From: Vibrio sp. UBA2441
Lineage (GTDB): Bacteria; Pseudomonadota; Gammaproteobacteria; Enterobacterales; Vibrionaceae
Direction of reading: 5' to 3'
NCBI GenBank assembly: GCA_002342685.1
Contig: DDQN01000036.1
Span: 1-64,000, forward strand
Length of the DNA: 64,000 nt
The notes under the pieces are model-generated. The model searched no databases and was not told where the DNA came from. It saw only the letters and a program-made list of their open reading frames with translations. Each line of letters starts with the position of its first letter. The stretch's first letter is position 1. Positions 1 to 8,693 of this stretch are shown here, one piece after another. A program made the translations under genes and the position numbers.

Positions 1-93
1 CCCATCGCCCATCGCCCATCGCCCATAACCCATAGCCCATCGCCCATAACCCATCGCCCATAACCCATAGCCCATCACCCACAACCCAATCCC
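1..93. repeat. In-phase heptamer array (CCCATNN)
   Basis: Thirteen consecutive 7-base units follow the pattern CCCATCG, CCCATAA or CCCATAG and decay at the right edge to CCCATCA, CCCACAA and CCCAATC. The array starts at the window edge, so it probably continues upstream. On the minus strand it reads as repeated runs of GGG with 4-base spacers, which fits the formal G-quadruplex pattern. Related arrays of the same unit, read on the other strand, lie at 27952-28080 and 62577-62650. Confidence 0.9.
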
Positions 94-311
94 CCATTTT
101 TTGCATAAATATCCATATTTTATTCTTTTGCTGTATTTTACCCAGTGAGTAGATTTTTTATTTCTATCGATTAAATAAAAAAGCTACTTCCATTCTTGCC
201 TCGTTACTGGTAAAAATGTTTACGTAGCGTAAAGAAAGACGTACAACGTAAAAAATAAAAATATTACCTCATGGGATTGAAACAGAAATATTTGCTTATC
301 AAGGAGTCAAG
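94..311. other. AT-rich upstream region of the ABC operon
   Basis: This stretch is AT-rich and has no coding potential that I can see. It ends with a strong ribosome binding site (AAGGAG) at about 301-305, before the ATG at 312. The promoter of the ABC operon is presumably here, but I could not single out a convincing -35/-10 pair. No riboswitch fold was recognised. Confidence 0.4.
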
Positions 312-1277
312 ATGAAGGCAAGCAAGATTATAGCAACCGCGTGTCTGACGGGTGCAGCACTACTTTCTTCAACTGGCGTTTTAGCTAAAACGTTCACAGT
401 TGCAATATCACAAATTGTAGAGCATCCAGCATTGGATGCGACGCGACAAGGTCTTATAGACGGGCTAAAGACGAAGGGTTACGAGCAGGGAAAAAATCTA
501 GATTTGGATTTTAAAACCGCACAAGGTAATCCAGCGATTGCTGTTCAAATAGCACGTCAATTTGTAGGAGAGCGTCCAGACGTTTTGGTTGGTATTGCAA
601 CGCCAACGGCTCAAGCTCTGGTTTCAGCGACACGTGATATCCCAGTGGTATTTACTGCGGTAACTGATCCAGTTGGTGCCAAGTTGGTTAGTAATACAGA
701 AAAACCAGGAAAAAATGTAACGGGTTTATCGGATCTTTCTCCAATTGCTCAGCATGTTGAGTTGATTAAAGAGATTTTGCCTAATGTTAAAACGATTGGT
801 GTTGTATATAACCCAGGCGAAGCAAACTCAGTAAGCTTGATGACGCTGCTTAAAGAAAGCGTAGCAAAAAATGGCCTTGAGTTAGTAGAAGCGACAGCGC
901 TAAAGAGTGCAGATGTACAGAGTGCAACTCAAGCTATCTCAGCAAAATCTGATGTGCTTTATGCGATGATCGACAACACAGTAGCTAGCGCAATCGAAGG
1001 TATGACTATTGCGGCTAACCAAGCTAAAACGCCTGTTTTTGCAGCAACAACAACTTATATTGATGCGGGCTCAATCGCTGCTCTAGGTTTCGACTATTAC
1101 CAAATCGGTGTGCAAACTGCAGATTATGTCGCTGCAATCTTTGAAGGTGAGGAGCCTGGAAATATCCCAGTTCGTATCGCAAAAGGTTCTGACATCGTGA
1201 TAAACAAAACGGCAGCTGCAAAACTTGGTATTGAGATTCCTCAATCAGTATTAGATCGCGCAACAGCGATTAAATAA
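312..1277 (+). CDS. ABC transporter periplasmic substrate-binding protein (TrpX/PF04392-like)
   Basis: The product is 321 residues long and starts with a signal peptide (charged MKASK, hydrophobic core, likely cleavage after VLA near residue 25). The mature part matches the PF04392-type binding proteins in layout: an early TVAISQIVEHPALD segment, a GNPAIAVQIARQF region, and VTDPVGAKLV near the hinge. The family includes TrpX of Gram-positive tryptophan importers, but the substrate here is not shown by sequence. It is the first gene of an operon with a permease and an ATPase. A strong hairpin after its stop may raise its level over the other two. Confidence 0.85.
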   Translation: MKASKIIATACLTGAALLSSTGVLAKTFTVAISQIVEHPALDATRQGLIDGLKTKGYEQGKNLDLDFKTAQGNPAIAVQIARQFVGERPDVLVGIATPTAQALVSATRDIPVVFTAVTDPVGAKLVSNTEKPGKNVTGLSDLSPIAQHVELIKEILPNVKTIGVVYNPGEANSVSLMTLLKESVAKNGLELVEATALKSADVQSATQAISAKSDVLYAMIDNTVASAIEGMTIAANQAKTPVFAATTTYIDAGSIAALGFDYYQIGVQTADYVAAIFEGEEPGNIPVRIAKGSDIVINKTAAAKLGIEIPQSVLDRATAIK

Positions 1278-1296
1278 TAAATAAAAATAGTAGATA

Positions 1297-1318
1297 GGGC
1301 AGACTTTTATGTCTGCCC
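1297..1318 (+). terminator. Intra-operon hairpin after the binding-protein gene
   Basis: A perfect 8-bp stem (GGGCAGAC, loop TTTTAT, GTCTGCCC) lies 19 bases after the stop codon. It has no U-run after it, so it looks like an RNA-stabilising or partial-termination hairpin between the first and second genes rather than a full terminator. Confidence 0.7.
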
Positions 1319-1413
1319 TGATTGATGACAAAACCTTAAATTTCATTCTGGGATAGATCAATGAAATAGACGATATTTTGTCAGTACACTCATTAAGCAG
1401 AAAAGGAGTATTT

Positions 1414-2358
1414 ATGTCTGCTTTTGCATTCTTTGGCGCACTGGAAATAGGGTTGATTTATGGCTTGGTCGCTCTCGGTGTCTATTTAACGTTTAGGGTT
1501 TTAGATTTTCCTGATCTCACAGTCGATGGTAGTTTCCCTATGGGAGCAGCGGTTGCCGCTACAGCGATTGTTTCAGGAGTTGACCCTTGGATTGCGACGC
1601 TATTAGCCATAGTTGCAAGTGCTATGACAGGATTGGTAACTGCTTTTCTCGCGGTAAAGTGCGGTATATTACATCTCTTAGCTTCTATTTTGACCATGAT
1701 CGCGGCGTTTTCTATCAACATCCGAATTATGGGCCGTCCAAACATTGCACTTTTGGGCTCAGACACGATTTTGACACCGTTTGAAGCTATGGGGGACTCA
1801 ATGTATGTCCGACCGCTTGTGGTTGGAATTCTTGTATTAGTTTCCGCCTTCTTCATTGTTCGACTTCTAAATAGCGATTTTGGCTTGGGGCTCAGAGCTA
1901 CAGGTGTGAACTCCCGTATGGTACGATCTCAGGGAGCGAGTACTTCTTTTTATACTTACTTCTGTCTTGCGTTGTCTAATGCGTTTGTTGGCTTTGCCGG
2001 AGCATTATTTGCGCAGACAAACAGCTTTGCTGACGTAACCTCGGGAGTGGGTACAATTGTTGTTGGTTTGGCTGCGGTGATTTTAGGTCAAACTATTATT
2101 CCCGGAAGAAAAATTTGGATTGCAGTAACAGCGGTAATTGTCGGCTCGGTTCTATATCGTCTGGCAGTTGCATTTGCACTTAGTTCTGGAATGTTTGGGC
2201 TTCAGGCTTCAGATCTGAACTTAGTCACTGCGGTGTTGGTTGCTGCTGCGCTGATTGCACCAAAAATAAAAGGAAACCTAAAAGCAAAAAAGGGCTTAAA
2301 GCCAGCTAAGAATAATGTTGTATCTCAGCCGGCTAAACAATCAGGAGAAGTTGCATGA
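1414..2358 (+). CDS. ABC transporter permease (BPD_transp_2 type)
   Basis: This is a polytopic inner-membrane protein of 314 residues with about eight hydrophobic segments. It resembles the branched-chain amino-acid/ribose-type permease family, with the characteristic FRVLDFPDLTVDGSFPMGAA stretch near residue 30 and a GLRATGVNSRM loop likely to contact the ATPase. The start at 1414 is chosen because AAGGAG precedes it by 8 bases; an in-frame upstream start at 1378 has no such site. The tail after about residue 285 is lysine-rich and cytoplasmic. Its stop overlaps the ATPase start (ATGA), so the two are translationally coupled. Confidence 0.88.
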   Translation: MSAFAFFGALEIGLIYGLVALGVYLTFRVLDFPDLTVDGSFPMGAAVAATAIVSGVDPWIATLLAIVASAMTGLVTAFLAVKCGILHLLASILTMIAAFSINIRIMGRPNIALLGSDTILTPFEAMGDSMYVRPLVVGILVLVSAFFIVRLLNSDFGLGLRATGVNSRMVRSQGASTSFYTYFCLALSNAFVGFAGALFAQTNSFADVTSGVGTIVVGLAAVILGQTIIPGRKIWIAVTAVIVGSVLYRLAVAFALSSGMFGLQASDLNLVTAVLVAAALIAPKIKGNLKAKKGLKPAKNNVVSQPAKQSGEVA

Positions 2359-3149
2359 TCCATTTAGAAGATATTCAGGTCACGTTTAATCCTGGGACTA
2401 TTTTGGAAAATAGAGCACTTAGAGGGATCTCAATTGAAGTGCCAGAGCATCAATTTTTAACTGTCATTGGTTCGAATGGCGCAGGTAAGTCTACATTACT
2501 TGGTGCTGTAACAGGTGAAACACCGATGATTGGGGGACGAGTACGGATTGATGATCTTGATGTAACGCGTCAGACTGTTGATCAGCGTGCTAGCCAATGT
2601 GCTCGTGTATTTCAAGACCCGCTAGCAGGTACTTGTGCCGATTTAACTATTGAAGAGAACATGGCGCTAGCCTATATGCGTGGCAAGCGACGTGGTTGGC
2701 ACCATAGCTTGTCTAGTAAACGACGTAAGCTATTTCAGGAACGTATTAGTATTCTTGGGCTAGGGTTGGAAGATCGCCTGGGAGATAATATTGGCCTTCT
2801 TTCAGGTGGTCAGCGTCAAGCGGTTAGCTTGGTTATGGCGACGCTGTCGGAAAGTAAACTTCTGCTGTTGGATGAGCATACCGCTGCGCTCGATCCTCGA
2901 ATGGCAGCATTTATCATCGACTTAACCAAAACGATTGTAAGTGAGTTCAATCTTACCGTTATGATGGTCACTCACTCGATGAAAGATGCGCTAGCGTGTG
3001 GTGACCGAACAGTAATGCTGCATCAAGGCGAAATTGTTTTAGATGTTGATGGTGATCAACGAGCAAATATGCAAGTACCTGACTTGCTGGAAATGTTTTC
3101 GAAAGTTCGAGGGGAAGAGTTGTCGGATGATAGTTTATTACTAAACTAA
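2355..3149 (+). CDS. ABC transporter ATP-binding protein
   Basis: This 264-residue ATPase has Walker A GSNGAGKST near residue 39, signature LSGGQRQ near 152, Walker B LLLLDEH and a switch histidine in MVTHS. The Walker B is followed by EHTAALD where most relatives have EPTAALD. Between the Q-loop and signature there is a basic stretch (KRRGWHHSLSSKRRK). It completes a binding protein, permease and ATPase importer, and its start overlaps the permease stop by four bases. The substrate is unknown; tryptophan or another small amphipathic solute is a family-based guess. Confidence 0.88.
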   Translation: MIHLEDIQVTFNPGTILENRALRGISIEVPEHQFLTVIGSNGAGKSTLLGAVTGETPMIGGRVRIDDLDVTRQTVDQRASQCARVFQDPLAGTCADLTIEENMALAYMRGKRRGWHHSLSSKRRKLFQERISILGLGLEDRLGDNIGLLSGGQRQAVSLVMATLSESKLLLLDEHTAALDPRMAAFIIDLTKTIVSEFNLTVMMVTHSMKDALACGDRTVMLHQGEIVLDVDGDQRANMQVPDLLEMFSKVRGEELSDDSLLLN

Positions 3150-3150
3150 A

Positions 3151-3199
3151 CTCGTTGATGAAGCTTCTGAGTCCTGCATCTTGAAGTTACTTAGTTATA
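3151..3199 (-). repeat. Fragment of repeat family 1 (left end, reverse orientation)
   Basis: This roughly 49-base piece matches the reverse complement of the left end of the full element at 61970-62234. Shared parts include CTCGTTGATGAAGC, TGCATCTTGA and the terminal TTACTTRGTTATA-like end. It begins immediately after the ATPase stop codon. Confidence 0.75.
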
Positions 3200-3221
3200 G
3201 AGCAACCAATTAGGTTGCTCT
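3199..3221. terminator. Hairpin between convergent ABC operon and dusC
   Basis: A perfect 9-bp stem (AGAGCAACC, AATTA, GGTTGCTCT) lies between the ends of two convergent genes, so it can serve both strands. The T-run after it is weak. Confidence 0.65.
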
Positions 3222-3236
3222 AAGTTATTGTAGCTA

Positions 3237-4184
3237 TTAAGCCAAGGCAGCCTGATAGCGGTAAAGATATTCGACGATGGGCTCTGCGGTATTGAACTTA
3301 CGAATATCCCTAAAAAGGTTGTCAGCTTCTGTGTATTGCTTGCGTAAATACGCTAACCATTGCTTTACTCTATTGGGATAATAGAGCCCTTTGTCGCCTT
3401 TTATCTCATACTGAGAATATTGCAGAAGCAGTGCGATAACTTGATTCCATTTCATCGGTTGATGATTGTATTTAACAACGTTACCTAAGTTAGGCACATT
3501 AAAAGCACCACGGCAGACCATTAAGGAGTCAATACCCGTTGCTTCGATGCAGTCTTGACCATCTTGGTAGTTCCAAATCTCACCATTAGCGATCAGAGGG
3601 ACAGAGACACGTTGCTTTATTTTTTTTATGTATTCCCACTTTATCGCTTCAGCTTTATAACCACCAGATTTAGTGCGGGCATGAACCGTTATTTCATTGG
3701 CACCGGCCTGTTCAATCGCATCAACAATATCAAAACACTCATTTGGATCTTCCCAGCCTAAACGAATTTTTGCACTGACAGGAGTATCGGTGGATACGGC
3801 ATCACGACAAGCTTTTACTATTTGGTACACTTTTTCAGGTTCTTTGAGCAGAGCAGCACCACCGCGACTTTTATTCACCATTTTTGCTGGACAACCAAAG
3901 TTGAGGTCAATGCCAGAAGCACCCAGATTTTCAGCCTGAACGGCATTTTCAGCCATCCAGTTGGGTTCTTGTCCAAGTAATTGCACGTAAACAGGCGTAC
4001 CGGATTTTGTTTTGGCTTGAGTGTTTAATTCCGGGCAGAGACGGGTAAATACATGCTCAGGAAGCAATTGGTCTACAACGCGAACGAACTCAGTCACGCA
4101 AAGATCATAGTCATTAATCTCCGTCAATATCTCACGCATTAAATGATCAAGAACACCCTGCATTGGGCCAAGTATAACTCGCAT
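3237..4184 (-). CDS. dusC: tRNA-dihydrouridine(16) synthase DusC
   Basis: The protein (315 residues) is a flavin-dependent tRNA uridine reductase with a TIM-barrel N-terminal domain. It shows the family signature GIDLNFGCPAK with the catalytic cysteine near residue 98, the HARTK segment and NGEIWN in the FMN-binding part. The C-terminal half carries YYPNRVKQWLAYLRKQY, typical of DusC rather than DusA or DusB. Length agrees with the E. coli enzyme. It is a single gene, convergent with the ABC operon. Confidence 0.9.
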   Translation of the reverse strand: MRVILGPMQGVLDHLMREILTEINDYDLCVTEFVRVVDQLLPEHVFTRLCPELNTQAKTKSGTPVYVQLLGQEPNWMAENAVQAENLGASGIDLNFGCPAKMVNKSRGGAALLKEPEKVYQIVKACRDAVSTDTPVSAKIRLGWEDPNECFDIVDAIEQAGANEITVHARTKSGGYKAEAIKWEYIKKIKQRVSVPLIANGEIWNYQDGQDCIEATGIDSLMVCRGAFNVPNLGNVVKYNHQPMKWNQVIALLLQYSQYEIKGDKGLYYPNRVKQWLAYLRKQYTEADNLFRDIRKFNTAEPIVEYLYRYQAALA

Positions 4185-4326
4185 AAAAAAAACAACTCAA
4201 AAATAAGGAATCGCGCATTCTACAGAGTTAATAGAGATTCATCTACCGTGCGGCAAAATTACTTACTGCGAGAGTACTTTTCATATATTCTATCTAACCA
4301 TTTTTATTAAATGACAGATCTTAGAT

Positions 4327-4917
4327 ATGCAAAAAATTCAGTTACCACAAGATTGGCAAGGTGAGTCTTCACTATTTCTTGAAGGTGCGATATTAGCTTC
4401 CAATTTTGCAGTTAAACCGCTGGAACCTGAATTATGGTGTGATGCCGTTGGGGTTGATAAGGCCGAAGTAGCAACGCTACTGGTGGGCCATATTAATAAA
4501 CAGCATAACCTGCTGCAGAGAAGTGAATACACCATTTCTGAACTTGATAGTGGGTCTTTATCTGGTCTTGCACAAGGCTTCATGACAGTTTGGCCTTTTG
4601 TGGAACCCCAGTACGATAATGTTGCGTTAAATGATGGTGCTTTGAGAATGCTGCATGCGTTATTAACGACATTTATGTTGGCTGTAGATGAAGAACAAAC
4701 TCAGGCAGAAATGAAAGCTGCAGGAATCGAACAACCACCGACACTCAGTGATTTATTGCCTCAACTTGATTTTATGGTGACGGAAGTTGCATTAGCGGCT
4801 GATGAATCAATGCTTGGCGGAAAAGCGCAGAGTGTTAATCCGTATAAAGATATAGGTCGCAATGACCCTTGTCCATGTGAAAGTGGCAAGAAATTTAAAC
4901 AGTGTTGTGGTAAATAA
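4327..4917 (+). CDS. yecA: YecA/UPF0149 family protein with C-terminal SEC-C zinc motif
   Basis: This 196-residue protein has an acidic, helical UPF0149-like body and ends with a SEC-C zinc-binding tail (GRNDPCPCESGKKFKQCC). That tail is the same kind of motif found at the end of SecA and in YecA-type proteins, some of which associate with ribosomes. No enzymatic residues are evident. The ribosome binding site is weak, but the ATG at 4327 is the only sensible start. A strong hairpin follows the stop. Confidence 0.8.
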   Translation: MQKIQLPQDWQGESSLFLEGAILASNFAVKPLEPELWCDAVGVDKAEVATLLVGHINKQHNLLQRSEYTISELDSGSLSGLAQGFMTVWPFVEPQYDNVALNDGALRMLHALLTTFMLAVDEEQTQAEMKAAGIEQPPTLSDLLPQLDFMVTEVALAADESMLGGKAQSVNPYKDIGRNDPCPCESGKKFKQCCGK

Positions 4918-4937
4918 ACTGAATATAAAATAGTGAT

Positions 4938-4961
4938 ACTGGCAGAGACAGCTCTGCCAGT
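4938..4961 (+). terminator. Hairpin after yecA
   Basis: A perfect 10-bp stem (ACTGGCAGAG, ACAG, CTCTGCCAGT) follows the yecA stop at about 20 bases. It lacks a long T-run because a repeat-family-1 fragment starts right at its 3' end. Confidence 0.7.
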
Positions 4962-4995
4962 ATATTCAAGTCACTTCAAGATGCTTGTTCAGCGT
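4961..4995 (-). repeat. Fragment of repeat family 1 (right end, reverse orientation)
   Basis: About 35 bases match the reverse complement of the right end of the element at 61970-62234: a TATAYTCAAGT end, then ACTTCAAGRTGC and TTGTTCAGCG. It abuts both the yecA hairpin and the dsbB stop codon. Confidence 0.7.
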
Positions 4996-5508
4996 TTATT
5001 TCTTGTTTGTAGCAAATTGGGCAATGATAATGACAGCAAGAGCGACCAAATTACCTGCAAATATAATAACCAACCACTGAGGCATAGATAGAGTTAAGAA
5101 CTGCCATACAATCTCGCTACAGTTTCCAGGCGCTTCGAAGTACCAAGGAATCCATTTATTCAATGGAGCCCATTCAGGGAAACGTAGCGGCTCACAAGTT
5201 GCGAATATGTTTGTCTGATAATCCACATGTTCGATAGCCAGCATTAATCCCTTATATGCAGCAGCTCCCCATGTAATTAATCCTGTCCAGCGTATGACAG
5301 CGTTTTGAGGACTTATCGCGCCGACCATCGCCGCTAAGCCAATAGCAATCATTGCGACACGTTCATATATACACATAACGCAGGGGGCAAGATCCATTAT
5401 GTGCTGAAAAGAGAGGGCGCATAAAAGGAAAAAGAGACTAAAACTAAAGAGTAGAAGCCAAGAAAGGCGAGAATGAGAAAAATTTTTGACAGGGATAAGA
5501 AAATTCAC
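4996..5508 (-). CDS. dsbB: Disulfide bond formation protein DsbB
   Basis: DsbB is the inner-membrane quinone reductase that reoxidises periplasmic DsbA. The 170-residue protein has four hydrophobic helices. The first periplasmic cysteine pair is in PCVMCIYERV (about residues 42 and 45) and the second pair is at CEPLRFPEW and GNCSEI in the second periplasmic loop. The start is GTG at 5508, supported by AGGA about 11 bases upstream. It lies downstream of nhaB on the same strand, but a terminator-like hairpin separates them. Confidence 0.93.
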   Translation of the reverse strand: MNFLIPVKNFSHSRLSWLLLFSFSLFFLLCALSFQHIMDLAPCVMCIYERVAMIAIGLAAMVGAISPQNAVIRWTGLITWGAAAYKGLMLAIEHVDYQTNIFATCEPLRFPEWAPLNKWIPWYFEAPGNCSEIVWQFLTLSMPQWLVIIFAGNLVALAVIIIAQFATNKK

Positions 5509-5523
5509 AAATTACATCCTAAT

Positions 5524-5551
5524 AAAAAGCTCTGATTACTCAGAGCTTTTT
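5524..5551 (-). terminator. nhaB terminator
   Basis: A perfect 12-bp arm pair (AAAAAGCTCTGA, TTAC, TCAGAGCTTTTT) with terminal A and T tracts lies between nhaB and dsbB. It is a good intrinsic terminator in either direction. Confidence 0.85.
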
Positions 5552-5584
5552 ATAACTAAATGGTTCAATTATCAAGTGTAATTA

Positions 5585-7186
5585 TTAATGGCCACTTGAA
5601 CTTACCGCACTGCCAACAGCATCAGCTGCGCTTGCTACGTGGTGCGTAATCCAGCCTACATCATACATCCAGGCTGTCATAGGATCCAACAAATAGGCTA
5701 TGCCAAAAAGACCAACGATAGCGAGTACTATTGTGTAAGGAAGTGCCATGTAAACCATGCGGCCGTATGAAAGGCGAACAAGCGGTGCAAGTGCCGATGT
5801 CAGCAAGAATAAGAATGCTGCCTGACCATTTGGTGTTGCAACCGATGGTAAGTTAGTACCGGTATTGATGGCTACTGCAAGCAAGTCAAATTGATCGCGT
5901 GTGATTCTTCCTTCAACCAATGCTGTTTTCACTTCATTGATGTATACAGTACCAACGAATACATTGTCAGATACCATGGACAGAATGCCGTTAGCAAGAT
6001 AGAACATACTTAACTGTTTATCGCCTTCCATCGCGAGTACGCTATCGATAATCGGTGCAAACAGGTGTTGGTCGATAATGACCGCAACGATCGAGAAGAA
6101 CACGGCAAGTAACGCAGTAAATGGCAGAGCTTCTTCAAATGCTTTTCCAAGCGAGTGCTCTTCGATAACACCAGTAAATGCCGTAGCCAGGATGATCACT
6201 GACAGACCGATTAGACCAACGGCGGCAAGGTGAAGTGCCAGACCTACAATCAACCAAACTGCAATTGCCCCTTGAATGTATAGTTTGGCCATGTCTTGTT
6301 TAGTACGTTTCTTTTTCTCTTGTTGATCATAGTCATTAAGGATATTACGCACATGTTCTGGTAGTTCAGTACCGTAGCCGAACACTTTGAATTTCTCGAC
6401 CAACAGGCAAGTGAACATACCAAAAATGAATACAGGTAGTGTGACAGGCAACATTCGAATAATGAATTCGCCAAATAACCAACCCGCCTGATCAGCAATA
6501 ATTAGGTTTTGTGGTTCACCTACCATTGTCATTACACCACCAAGTGCTGTACCAACACCTGCGTGCATTAATAGCGAACGCAAGAATGAGCGGTAGTTGT
6601 CTAAATCTTCACGTGTTAGCTCAGAAAGATGGTCATCCATTGTATGATCATGGGAGGCATTAGAGCCTTTTCCTGAAGCAACCTTATGATAGATTGAGTA
6701 GAATCCGATGGCCACGCTGATAACAACAGCGATAACCGTCAATGCGTCTAGAAAAGCAGATAGGAAAGCTGCGGTGAAACAGAAGGCAACAGAAAGAAGT
6801 GCTTTCGAACGGATACCCAGCAATATTTTAGTAAAGATAAATAGCAGAAGCTGTTTCATAAAATAGATACCAGCTACCATGAAGATCAATAGTAGTAGAA
6901 CTTCTAGATTACCTTCTATTTCATGCATTACTTGCGCTGGACTGGTCATTCCAATGGCAACTGATTGAATTGCGAGTAGACCACCAGGTTGCAGTGGATA
7001 ACATTTTAATGCCATTGCCAGTGTAAAGATGAACTCAACAACCAGCATCCAACCCGCTACAAATGGGTTGACTAGGAAAAATACAATTGGGTTAATAACA
7101 AGGAAGGCAACAATGGTAAGCTTGTACCAGTCTGGAGCTTTACCAAGGAAATTTTTGATAAAAGCGTTTCCGAGTGAAATCGGCAT
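5585..7186 (-). CDS. nhaB: Na+/H+ antiporter NhaB
   Basis: This is a 533-residue polytopic antiporter that expels sodium in exchange for protons at the inner membrane, important for halophilic vibrios. The N-terminus (MPISLGNAFIKNFLG) and the internal GVGTALGGVMTMVGEPQN and VATPNGQAAFLFLL segments match NhaB. About twelve hydrophobic segments are visible, and a charged cytoplasmic loop with HDHTMDDHLSEL sits near residue 180. It is divergent from fadR, the same arrangement as in E. coli. Confidence 0.95.
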   Translation of the reverse strand: MPISLGNAFIKNFLGKAPDWYKLTIVAFLVINPIVFFLVNPFVAGWMLVVEFIFTLAMALKCYPLQPGGLLAIQSVAIGMTSPAQVMHEIEGNLEVLLLLIFMVAGIYFMKQLLLFIFTKILLGIRSKALLSVAFCFTAAFLSAFLDALTVIAVVISVAIGFYSIYHKVASGKGSNASHDHTMDDHLSELTREDLDNYRSFLRSLLMHAGVGTALGGVMTMVGEPQNLIIADQAGWLFGEFIIRMLPVTLPVFIFGMFTCLLVEKFKVFGYGTELPEHVRNILNDYDQQEKKKRTKQDMAKLYIQGAIAVWLIVGLALHLAAVGLIGLSVIILATAFTGVIEEHSLGKAFEEALPFTALLAVFFSIVAVIIDQHLFAPIIDSVLAMEGDKQLSMFYLANGILSMVSDNVFVGTVYINEVKTALVEGRITRDQFDLLAVAINTGTNLPSVATPNGQAAFLFLLTSALAPLVRLSYGRMVYMALPYTIVLAIVGLFGIAYLLDPMTAWMYDVGWITHHVASAADAVGSAVSSSGH

Positions 7187-7762
7187 GTTAATACTCTTAA
7201 TGTTTAGTAATTACTTATCTTTATGTTTGCGTGTAGTTGTATTTTTGAAACAATCCATTCTGGACAACTAAGGAAAAACAATAAAAAAACACTGTCTAAT
7301 TTGCTTTTTTATTGTCTAAGCCATTGAATAGACAAACACTCCATGTCTCATTCATGCAAGACCAATGATTTCTTAAGAATTTAAATCATATAAACCCTTA
7401 AGGGCATATAGTTCATGGCATGTGCAGAATAAAACGCGCATAGCATATCACGGATGTTTATGATTTCTTACAATTTTATTGGTGTAATGACGAGTCGAAC
7501 TTTGATATAAAAATACCTCATTCAAATGGTAGTTAAAACAAATACTTAATGAATTTCGTATGGATGAAGTTAACATGGTTGAAACTAATAATTCTACGCG
7601 TTACCTCTAAATTATTAGGGTTTTTTATCGTTTTAATCACGATTATTTTGACTAAGACGTGATGTTTCCCTTTGTTCGATCATACTGTTAGGTTTTCGCA
7701 TCGTTTAACTGGTGGTATGATGAGTCATCGACCTCATAATAACTACTCGGATATATCATTAC
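7187..7762. other. nhaB-fadR divergent intergenic region
   Basis: This AT-rich region of about 575 bases must hold both promoters. At 7585-7618 two 9-base arms (CTAATAATT and AATTATTAG) precede a six-T run, which resembles a weak terminator inside the fadR leader. A 16-codon frame (7560-7610, beginning MDEVNMVETN) overlaps the 5' arm but has no good ribosome binding site. AACTGGT at about 7708, close to the fadR start, matches half of a FadR operator. None of these is certain. Confidence 0.35.
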
Positions 7763-8599
7763 ATGGTCATTAAGGCAAAAAGCCCTGCAGGATTTGCAGA
7801 AAAGTACATTATAGAAAGCATCTGGAATGGTCGCTTTCCTCCGGGCTCCATATTACCGGCAGAGCGAGAATTATCCGAACTTATTGGTGTGACTAGAACG
7901 ACGTTACGTGAAGTATTGCAACGACTGGCTCGTGATGGCTGGCTTACTATCCAACATGGTAAACCAACTAAGGTCAATCAGTTTATGGAGACATCGAGTC
8001 TGCATATTTTGGATACTTTGATGACATTAGACTCGGATAATGCACTAAGCATTGTTGAGGACTTATTAGCAGCCCGCACTAATATCAGCCCAATTTTTAT
8101 GCGTTATGCATTTAAAGCAAACAAAGAAACGTCAGAGAGAACTATCGAGACCGTTATAGAGTCTTGTGAAAGTTTATTAGCAGCCGAGTCTTGGGACGCG
8201 TTTATCGCTTCATCTCCTTACGGTTCCAAAATTACTCAGGCAATTAAAGATGATGAAAAAGATGAGCAGAAACGTGAGGCGGCTTTATTAGCTAAAACGT
8301 TTAATTTTTACGATTATATGCTGTTCCAACGCTTAGCCTTCCATTCTGGTAATCAGATATATGGACTGATATTTAACGGAATTAAGAAGCTGTATGATCG
8401 AGTAGGGAATTTCTACTTCTCTAACCCTGATGCAAGAAAACTAGCACTTGAATTCTACAGTGAACTGCTGGTGATATGTAAAAGTGGTGAGCGTGATAAG
8501 CTTCCGACTGTGATTCGAAATTACGGTTTGGCAAGTGCACAGATTTGGACTCAGATGCAGACCAACCTACCGACTGACTTTACAGAAGACGATCATTAA
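7763..8599 (+). CDS. fadR: Fatty acid metabolism regulator FadR
   Basis: This is an acyl-CoA-responsive GntR-family regulator that represses fatty-acid degradation and activates unsaturated fatty-acid synthesis genes. The winged-helix N-terminus (AERELSELIGVTRTTLREVL, about residues 33-52) is followed by the all-helical FadR C-terminal domain. At 278 residues it is about 40 longer than E. coli FadR. The extra part lies around residues 135-175 (FIASSPYGSKITQAIKDDEK and on) and is a known hallmark of Vibrio FadR. It is divergent from nhaB and convergent with metG. Confidence 0.95.
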   Translation: MVIKAKSPAGFAEKYIIESIWNGRFPPGSILPAERELSELIGVTRTTLREVLQRLARDGWLTIQHGKPTKVNQFMETSSLHILDTLMTLDSDNALSIVEDLLAARTNISPIFMRYAFKANKETSERTIETVIESCESLLAAESWDAFIASSPYGSKITQAIKDDEKDEQKREAALLAKTFNFYDYMLFQRLAFHSGNQIYGLIFNGIKKLYDRVGNFYFSNPDARKLALEFYSELLVICKSGERDKLPTVIRNYGLASAQIWTQMQTNLPTDFTEDDH

Positions 8600-8644
8600 T
8601 ACTTCAGTGTTGAAAGGCACTGTTAAGTTTACATGACGAGATCA

Positions 8645-8675
8645 AATAAGCCCGCTATATAATAGCGGGCTTATT
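8645..8675. terminator. Bidirectional terminator fadR/metG
   Basis: A perfect 14-bp stem (AATAAGCCCGCTAT, ATA, ATAGCGGGCTTATT) lies between the convergent genes, with AT-rich flanks suitable for both directions. Confidence 0.85.
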
Positions 8676-8693
8676 GCTATACAAGGTATACGG

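Noticed and set aside
1..93. CRISPR array
   Set aside because: Units are 7 bases with no spacers and no cas genes are in the window; this is a simple tandem array.
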